Shown here piece by piece: positions 6,555 to 10,186 of a DNA stretch of 10,186 bases; the stretch's first letter is position 1, and each line of letters opens with the position of its first letter. The notes below the pieces were generated by a model that saw only the letters and a program-made list of their open reading frames with translations, was not told where the DNA came from and ran no database searches. Source of the stretch: an uncultured Fidelibacterota bacterium (GTDB taxonomy: Bacteria; Fidelibacterota; Fidelibacteria; Fidelibacterales; Fidelibacteraceae); contig CALMFL010000078.1 of assembly GCA_937862595.1 (NCBI GenBank), positions 1 to 10,186 on the forward strand, read 5' to 3'. The position numbers and the translations under genes are program-made.

Positions 6555-7040
6555 TTACACCAGGTTTTTCTTCTGCAGGTAGCGGTCGATCTTCTCCGGC
6601 ACGGTCGACGGCGAGAAGCGTTTCACGGGCTTTCCCTCTCTGTCGATCAGGAACTTGGTGAAATTCCATTTGATATCGCCGCCCCCGATCCCGCGGAGCT
6701 CCTCTTTAAGATAGCGGTAAAGAGGGTGCGTCTCCGGGCCGTTGACGGAGATCTTTGAGAACATCGGAAAACTCACGCCGTAATTCAGCACGCAGCCTTC
6801 CGCGATGCTGGCTTCGTCGCCGGGTTCCTGGTTCGCGAACTGGTTCGAGGGAAAACCCAGGATCACCAGCCCCCGGTCCTTGTATTTTCTGTACAGTGTT
6901 TCCAAGCCTTCAAACTGAGGCGTCAGTCCGCATTTGCTGGCCGTATTGACCGCCAGGACCATCTTCCCGCGGTAGTCGTTCATGCTGATCTCGCGTCCCT
7001 GAAGACTGAGCGCGCTGAAGCCGTAAAAGGGTGCTTCCAT
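6555..7040 (-). CDS. Glutathione peroxidase-family thiol peroxidase (2-Cys, thioredoxin-type)
   Basis: A 161-residue protein of normal bacterial GPx/BsaA length with no export signal, so cytoplasmic. The catalytic set is complete: peroxidatic Cys37 in 'NTASKCGLTPQF', Gln71 in 'FPSNQFANQEPG', and Trp125-Asn126 in 'IKWNFTKF'. Cys83 in 'EGCVLNYGVSFP' is at the position of the resolving cysteine of yeast Gpx3 (Cys36/Cys82). It therefore probably forms a disulfide reduced by thioredoxin rather than using glutathione. It has cysteine, not selenocysteine. AAGGAG seven bases before the ATG fixes the start; the gene begins two bases after the ohr stop. Placement in an OhrR operon suggests a role against organic or lipid hydroperoxides. 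Confidence 0.93.
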   Translation of the reverse strand: MEAPFYGFSALSLQGREISMNDYRGKMVLAVNTASKCGLTPQFEGLETLYRKYKDRGLVILGFPSNQFANQEPGDEASIAEGCVLNYGVSFPMFSKISVNGPETHPLYRYLKEELRGIGGGDIKWNFTKFLIDREGKPVKRFSPSTVPEKIDRYLQKKNLV

Positions 7041-7042
7041 CG

Positions 7043-7477
7043 TCAGGCTCCTTCCGAAGATCCGGCCAAGCGCAGGCTGACCCTGATGTTCCCTTCGACC
7101 GCCCGGGAATAGGGACAGATATGATGCGCTTTTTGGATCAGGTCCAGCGCAACCTCCGGTTCAAGGCCGGGAACATCGATCTCCAGATCGACCGCCAGGC
7201 CAAAATCCGCAGGTCCGCCCGCCAGAAAACTGACCGTGGCCGTGACCCGGGTTTTCCCCACCCTGATCTTGTCCTGGCGCGCCGCCAGATTCAGCGCCCC
7301 GTCAAAGCAGGCCGCATACCCGGCGGCGAAAAGCTGTTCGGGATTGCTGTAGGGTCCCCCGCTACCGCCGATCTCTTTCGGACTGCGGACCTCCAGGTTC
7401 AATACGCCGTCATGGCTCGATATCTTTCCGTTCCGTCCTCCGACGGCGGTGACTTGTGTGGTGTAGAGTGTATTCAT
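7043..7477 (-). CDS. ohr: Ohr, organic hydroperoxide reductase (OsmC/Ohr family)
   Basis: A 144-residue protein of normal Ohr length. It reduces organic hydroperoxides with a cysteine pair recycled by lipoylated proteins. The catalytic features are present: Arg15 in 'VGGRNGKI', Glu47 and peroxidatic Cys57 in 'NPEQLFAAGYAACF', and resolving Cys121 in 'AHHICPYSRAVEGNI'. The 'PYSRA..GN' ending is typical of Ohr rather than OsmC. AAGGA lies seven bases before the ATG. It is first in the operon, transcribed from a promoter bracketed by two dyads that are likely OhrR sites, and gpx follows after two bases. Confidence 0.95.
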   Translation of the reverse strand: MNTLYTTQVTAVGGRNGKISSHDGVLNLEVRSPKEIGGSGGPYSNPEQLFAAGYAACFDGALNLAARQDKIRVGKTRVTATVSFLAGGPADFGLAVDLEIDVPGLEPEVALDLIQKAHHICPYSRAVEGNIRVSLRLAGSSEGA

Positions 7478-7511
7478 GATAAATTCCTTTCTTTTATTTC
7501 CTTTGCGATTC

Positions 7512-7525
7512 TATCGTCTGCGATA
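7512..7525. promoter_or_regulatory. Candidate OhrR operator 2, over the ohr transcription start
   Basis: TATCGTCTGCGATA, an inverted repeat with arms TATCG/CGATA. It differs from the upstream site at 7549-7562 only in three central bases. It starts directly downstream of the -10 box of the ohr promoter, where a repressor would cover the transcription start. An overlapping half-site (GCGATT) is at 7505-7510. Confidence 0.55.
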
Positions 7526-7527
7526 TA

Positions 7528-7556
7528 ATAATACGACATCCTTTTTTATATCGCAA
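7528..7556 (-). promoter_or_regulatory. Promoter of the ohr-gpx-ohrR operon
   Basis: On the minus strand TTGCGA (7556-7551) and TATTAT (7533-7528) are separated by 17 bases. The -35 box lies inside the upstream dyad and the -10 box abuts the downstream dyad. The predicted start is near 7521, about 40 bases before the ohr ATG. Confidence 0.6.
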
Positions 7557-7563
7557 GCGATAT
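7548..7563. promoter_or_regulatory. Candidate OhrR operator 1, over the ohr -35 box
   Basis: ATATCGC-AA-GCGATAT, a perfect 7-bp inverted repeat with a two-base centre. It overlaps the -35 box of the ohr promoter. Its centre is 37 bp from that of the second site at 7512-7525. Assignment to OhrR is inferred from position and from the regulator encoded in the same operon; the sequence differs from the well-known TACAATT-type OhrR box. Confidence 0.6.
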
Positions 7564-7727
7564 TTTAATTATTTTTACGTACCCGCTTCCCTAGACCGGG
7601 CGTGTTCCCCGGAATGTCCGATCCGCTAAGCGCGGACGCACGCTGTTCAATATTTGCATAGATTAAGCGCGGCGCTTGCCGGCGAAGCTCCCGACATGTT
7701 TTTCATTAACGAACGCAAGGACGGCCT
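7564..7727. other. Rest of the ohr/SDR divergent gap
   Basis: Apart from the ohr control region, this stretch holds an imperfect dyad GTCCG (7617-7621) against CGGAC (7633-7637) and an AT-rich patch around 7648-7665. I see no open reading frame of substance, no RNA gene and no convincing promoter for the plus-strand dehydrogenase gene. Confidence 0.35.
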
Positions 7728-8558
7728 ATCGATACACCACGCATCATCCTCATCACCGGCGCGAACCGGGGACTGGGAAAACAGGCTGCCGCGGCGCTTG
7801 CCGGGCAGGGGCACACGCTCGTCATGGCCTGCCGGAACACGGCGGCTGCCCTGCCGGTCCGGGACGAGATCCGCCGCCTGAGCGGCAATGACGCCGTACA
7901 CCTTATGGAACTGGATCTCTGCAGTCAGGCCTCGATCCGCTCCTTTGCGGAAAATTTCCGCACCCGTTTCCCATACCTGAACGTGCTGATCAACAATGCC
8001 GGCATCATTACCCGCTATCCCGAATATACCCCGGACGGCCTCGACACCGTGATCATGACGAACTACCTCGGCCCGTATTTACTCACGCGCCTGCTCATTC
8101 CCTGCCTTGAAAGCGGAGCTTCCGGCCGCATCGTCAACCTGACTTCGGGCGTCTATCCCTTCGGAAGCTACCGCTGGGACAGGATCAACGCTTACCGCTG
8201 GGTCAAGGCCTACGCCGTGTCCAAATGCCTGGTCCTGCGGGCGACCTTTGCGCTCGCAAATGAACTGCGGGAGCGCGGCATCACCGTCAATGCGGTCGAT
8301 CCCGGCGTGATCAACACCGCCATCATGTTCACAAAAAAATGGTATGACGCTATCATTCATCTGATCCTCCTCCCGTTTTACGTGACCGTCGAAAAGGGCG
8401 CGGAAACGGTCGTTTTCCTGGCCGGAGCCGGACCGGAACCGGGCACAAGCGGACAGTGTTTTTACAGGCTCAGGATAAAACCCGTCGCAAAAAAACACCG
8501 GGATCCGGAAACCCTGCGCGAGCTGACCGACCGCACGCGCGCCTTGCTGCATTTTTAA
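7728..8558 (+). CDS. Short-chain dehydrogenase/reductase, retinol dehydrogenase-like, with apparent ATC start
   Basis: An NAD(P)-dependent oxidoreductase of 276 residues. The cofactor motif TGANRGLG (10-17) is encoded at 7755-7778, well upstream of the first ATG in frame (7824), so a start at 7824 would remove the Rossmann glycine loop. No ATG, GTG or TTG occurs in frame between the stop at 7707-7709 and 7824. AAGGA (7717-7721) lies six bases before ATC 7728, giving (M)DTPRIILITG, a normal SDR N-terminus. Other motifs, numbered from 7728: 'MACRN' after strand 2 suggesting NADP, Asp63, NNAG (89-92), Ser140 in 'NLTSG', Tyr162 and Lys166 in 'YAVSK', and 'DPGVINT' (191-197). The order resembles the retinol dehydrogenase/WWOX-like group; the substrate is unknown. 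Alternatives are a mutated or misread ATG. Confidence 0.85.
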   Translation: MDTPRIILITGANRGLGKQAAAALAGQGHTLVMACRNTAAALPVRDEIRRLSGNDAVHLMELDLCSQASIRSFAENFRTRFPYLNVLINNAGIITRYPEYTPDGLDTVIMTNYLGPYLLTRLLIPCLESGASGRIVNLTSGVYPFGSYRWDRINAYRWVKAYAVSKCLVLRATFALANELRERGITVNAVDPGVINTAIMFTKKWYDAIIHLILLPFYVTVEKGAETVVFLAGAGPEPGTSGQCFYRLRIKPVAKKHRDPETLRELTDRTRALLHF

Positions 8559-8568
8559 ATATTATGTT

Positions 8569-8597
8569 TTGCATAGCCCCGATATTCAACGTATTCT
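8569..8597 (+). promoter_or_regulatory. Candidate promoter of the esterase lipoprotein gene
   Basis: TTGCAT (8569-8574) and TATTCT (8592-8597) are 17 bases apart, about 37 bases before the ATG at 8634. A transcript from here would begin near 8604, after the left arm of the inverted repeat that can pair with the ribosome binding site. Confidence 0.45.
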
Positions 8598-8627
8598 TTC
8601 TTCAACCAAGAATCAACATGATCGGGG
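8577..8627 (+). repeat. Nested inverted repeat covering the esterase ribosome binding site
   Basis: CCCCGAT (8577-8583) is complementary to ATCGGGG (8621-8627). Inside it, ATTCTT (8593-8598) pairs with AAGAAT (8608-8613). The right outer arm contains the GGGG used as ribosome binding site for the ATG at 8634. In a read-through transcript from the dehydrogenase gene this could fold and hide the site, or act as a weak end to that transcript, though no T-run follows. Confidence 0.4.
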
Positions 8628-8633
8628 AAATTT

Positions 8634-9944
8634 ATGAAATGTTTTTTGAACACGTCGTGCGTCGCTCTGCTGTTTGCCGCGATACTCTTTTCAGGCTGCA
8701 CACCTGAGAATCATACGCTTTCCGAACAATCGTTCCGGCTGCATTCGGACTATGCGATCACCGGGGATTTTTTGATCCGCGTTCGCCTGCCCGAAAACTA
8801 TCATGAAACGGACCGTGCTTATCCTGTTTTTTACATGACCGATGCGGACTGGTTTTTTGGAACGGCGTCAGACATGGCTTACATGATGGAACTTGAAGGC
8901 AAAGATTTCATTTTGGTCGGCATTGGCTACGGCGACAGAACAAGGTGCCGGGAAAAACGCATGAAAGACCTGGGAAGCGACCTCAATGAAAACGGCATTC
9001 CGGCGTATACGCTGTATCAGTCCTTTCTCAAAGACGAACTTTTCCCCGAGATCGAGTCCCGTTACCGCGCCCTGTTAAGCAACCGGACCTATTACGGCTG
9101 GTCCTTGGGCGCTTATTTTGCCAATCATTTGCTTTATGAACAGCGGGATCTCTTCGACAATTACATTTTAGGCGGCGGACAATTCCCCGGAAATTGGTCC
9201 GAACACATGAAAAACTCTGTCAGGCAAGCCCGTAACGATCGTCCTCTCAGCCTCTATGTGGGCTTTCCCGGCCGGGATGCGCCGCGCGAGAGCTATCTCA
9301 ATATGATCCGGTCCTTAAAAGAGGAAGACATGGCCGATCTTTTCCTGCAATGGGATATCTACCCGGATCAGGGACATGACATCGAATCGGCCGCGGATGT
9401 TCTCTGGAAGGGAATGCGCTTTACCTATTCTCCCAAAGCGATCGAAGGTTCCCTGGTTGAAAGATATAAACGCGCCGGACTGGACAAGATGCTGGCAAGT
9501 TTTGAACAATGGAAAGCCTTGCGGCCCGAACTGACCGATTACTCTCCCCTTGCCCTGATCTCATTTGCGAAGTATCTGGACTCGGATGATCGCCAAAAAC
9601 TCGAAAATTATATAGATAAAACCTATCCGCCAAGAACCCTTACGTTTCAACTGAGCGCTGAAGAATTGCCGGCCGCCGCTGCGGTCTGCATCACCGGAAG
9701 TCACCCGGCTATCGGCTTCTGGGACCCTTCGGCTGTCGCCATGGAACGACGGTCCGGCGGGCAATGGGAAAAAAGTATTGAGGTCATGAGCGGAACGCAG
9801 CTGGAATACAAATTCACGCTGGGAAGCTGGGAAACGGAAGCCCTGAGCGCCGACGGATCGACCTTGCCGAATTTTATCCTGAGCGTTGAAAACGACACGC
9901 TCATTCAGGTTGCGATACCGGGATGGAAGACAATCGACAATTGA
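8634..9944 (+). CDS. Esterase-D-like alpha/beta hydrolase lipoprotein with C-terminal CBM20-type starch-binding-like domain
   Basis: A 436-residue protein. The lipoprotein signal ends in F-S-G-C with lipidated Cys22. Residues about 35-265 form an Esterase_phd (esterase D/enterochelin esterase) hydrolase: 'RAYPVFYMTDADWFF' (61-75), the nucleophile elbow GWSLG with Ser157 (155-159), and probable catalytic His248 in 'DQGHDI'. Asp215 in 'GRDAP' is a possible acid, not certain. A helical linker (about 270-330) leads to a beta-rich domain (about 335-430) with 'VCITGSHPAIGFWDPSAVAM' (351-370) and 'GTQLEYKFTLGSWETEA' (387-403), which resemble CBM20 starch-binding modules. The enzyme probably cleaves an ester on or near a carbohydrate at the cell envelope (inference). 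GGGG with a short spacer precedes the ATG. It stands alone, with its own candidate promoter. Confidence 0.8.
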   Translation: MKCFLNTSCVALLFAAILFSGCTPENHTLSEQSFRLHSDYAITGDFLIRVRLPENYHETDRAYPVFYMTDADWFFGTASDMAYMMELEGKDFILVGIGYGDRTRCREKRMKDLGSDLNENGIPAYTLYQSFLKDELFPEIESRYRALLSNRTYYGWSLGAYFANHLLYEQRDLFDNYILGGGQFPGNWSEHMKNSVRQARNDRPLSLYVGFPGRDAPRESYLNMIRSLKEEDMADLFLQWDIYPDQGHDIESAADVLWKGMRFTYSPKAIEGSLVERYKRAGLDKMLASFEQWKALRPELTDYSPLALISFAKYLDSDDRQKLENYIDKTYPPRTLTFQLSAEELPAAAAVCITGSHPAIGFWDPSAVAMERRSGGQWEKSIEVMSGTQLEYKFTLGSWETEALSADGSTLPNFILSVENDTLIQVAIPGWKTIDN

Positions 9945-9970
9945 TCCCCCTGCTCCCCGAAGTTATCGGA

Positions 9971-9984
9971 CAAGGCATGCCTTG
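9971..9984. repeat. Perfect 14-bp palindrome
   Basis: CAAGGCATGCCTTG is its own reverse complement. It begins 26 bases after the esterase stop. No T-run follows, so it is not a classic intrinsic terminator, although it could form the hairpin of one. Confidence 0.7.
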
Positions 9985-10006
9985 CCCCTACACGTTTCAC
10001 GTTTTA

Positions 10007-10063
10007 CCAACCTACGCCCCTCCTGCGCTCCGACGTATCGGAGCTACGGAGCGCTACGGTTGG
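10007..10063. repeat. Compound inverted repeat
   Basis: CCAACC (10007-10012) is complementary to GGTTGG (10058-10063). Inside, GCGCTCC (10025-10031) pairs with GGAGCGC (10048-10054), or alternatively CTCCGA (10028-10033) pairs with TCGGAG (10038-10043) across a CGTA loop. The two inner pairings share a left arm and exclude each other. Confidence 0.6.
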
Positions 10064-10101
10064 CAGGCTTCTCACGTCTTACGTCTTACGTCTCACGCCT
10101 G

Positions 10102-10127
10102 CCCTGCGTAGCCTTGGCGAAGCAGGG
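10102..10127. repeat. Hairpin repeat unit
   Basis: CCCTGC (10102-10107) pairs with GCAGGG (10122-10127) around a 14-base loop. It is embedded between ACGTCTC-type units, suggesting an inserted or co-amplified module. Confidence 0.6.
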
Positions 10128-10148
10128 TCTCACGTCTTACATGTCTTC

Positions 10149-10176
10149 TATCGTATCATATCGTATATTATCGTAT
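10149..10176. repeat. TATCGTAT direct repeat, three copies at 10-base period
   Basis: TATCGTAT occurs at 10149-10156, 10159-10166 and 10169-10176, with two-base spacers CA and AT. The step equals about one helical turn. Confidence 0.7.
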
Positions 10177-10186
10177 CACGGTTGAG

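Larger units (their letters stand above)
9945..10186. repeat. Non-coding short-repeat cluster
   Basis: No gene is supported here. The stretch is built from small repeats: a perfect 14-bp palindrome CAAGGCATGCCTTG (9971-9984); repeated ACGTTT/ACGTCTT/ACGTCTC units (9991-10004, 10070-10097, 10128-10148); a compound inverted repeat (10007-10063); a hairpin (10102-10127); and three TATCGTAT units at an exact 10-base step (10149, 10159, 10169). The ORFs that read across it are short and made of these units. Arrays of this kind are found as intergenic filler in environmental bacterial genomes. The cluster continues to the window edge. Confidence 0.7.

Noticed and set aside
9991..10180. CRISPR array
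   Set aside because: The repeats are only about 6-10 bases with no uniform spacers, and there are no cas genes.

Overview
The window looks like a chromosomal fragment, fairly GC-rich, from an uncultured or little-studied Gram-negative bacterium. The Gram-negative reading rests on an outer-membrane porin gene, two lipoproteins with lipobox cysteines and one Sec-type exported peptidase. Nothing seen fixes the phylum. The short-repeat cluster at the right end resembles debris common in assembled genomes of environmental bacteria, but that is only an impression.

Layout, left to right. (1) 1-929, minus strand: the 5' part of a phosphate-selective-porin-type gene runs off the left edge, preceded by an Rrf2-family regulator gene with a near-consensus promoter. 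The two upstream regions share a 21-bp motif, TATTGTCTA-N6-TTATAG, which is a candidate operator. (2) 1032-5175, plus strand: a tight four-gene run encoding an extended TspO-like membrane protein, an amidase-signature lipoprotein, an exported DmpA/P1-type (S58) aminopeptidase and a PAT-like GNAT acetyltransferase. It ends at a hairpin between convergent genes. (3) 5188-5957, minus strand: crcB fluoride channel and a DUF190 PII-like protein, translationally coupled. (4) 6083-7477, minus strand: ohr, a 2-Cys glutathione peroxidase gene and a 1-Cys ohrR, forming an organic-hydroperoxide defence operon. Its promoter is flanked by two copies of a 14-bp dyad (TATCG-N4-CGATA). (5) 7728-8558, plus strand: a retinol-dehydrogenase-like SDR whose Rossmann motif lies upstream of any ATG/GTG/TTG, so its start appears to be ATC. 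(6) 8634-9944, plus strand: an esterase lipoprotein with a C-terminal starch-binding-like (CBM20-type) domain. (7) 9945-10186: non-coding, full of short direct and inverted repeats.

The best-supported regulatory circuit is ohr-gpx-ohrR: OhrR with a conserved sensing cysteine would repress its own operon from the paired dyads and be released by organic peroxides, which Ohr and the peroxidase then remove. The Rrf2-porin pair is a second probable local circuit. The amidase and the S58 peptidase both appear to act outside the cytoplasm and may process peptide amides or N-blocked peptides, but their substrate cannot be read from the sequence. I see no clearly novel multi-gene system. The most interesting points are the two local regulons, the non-canonical SDR start and the repeat cluster.
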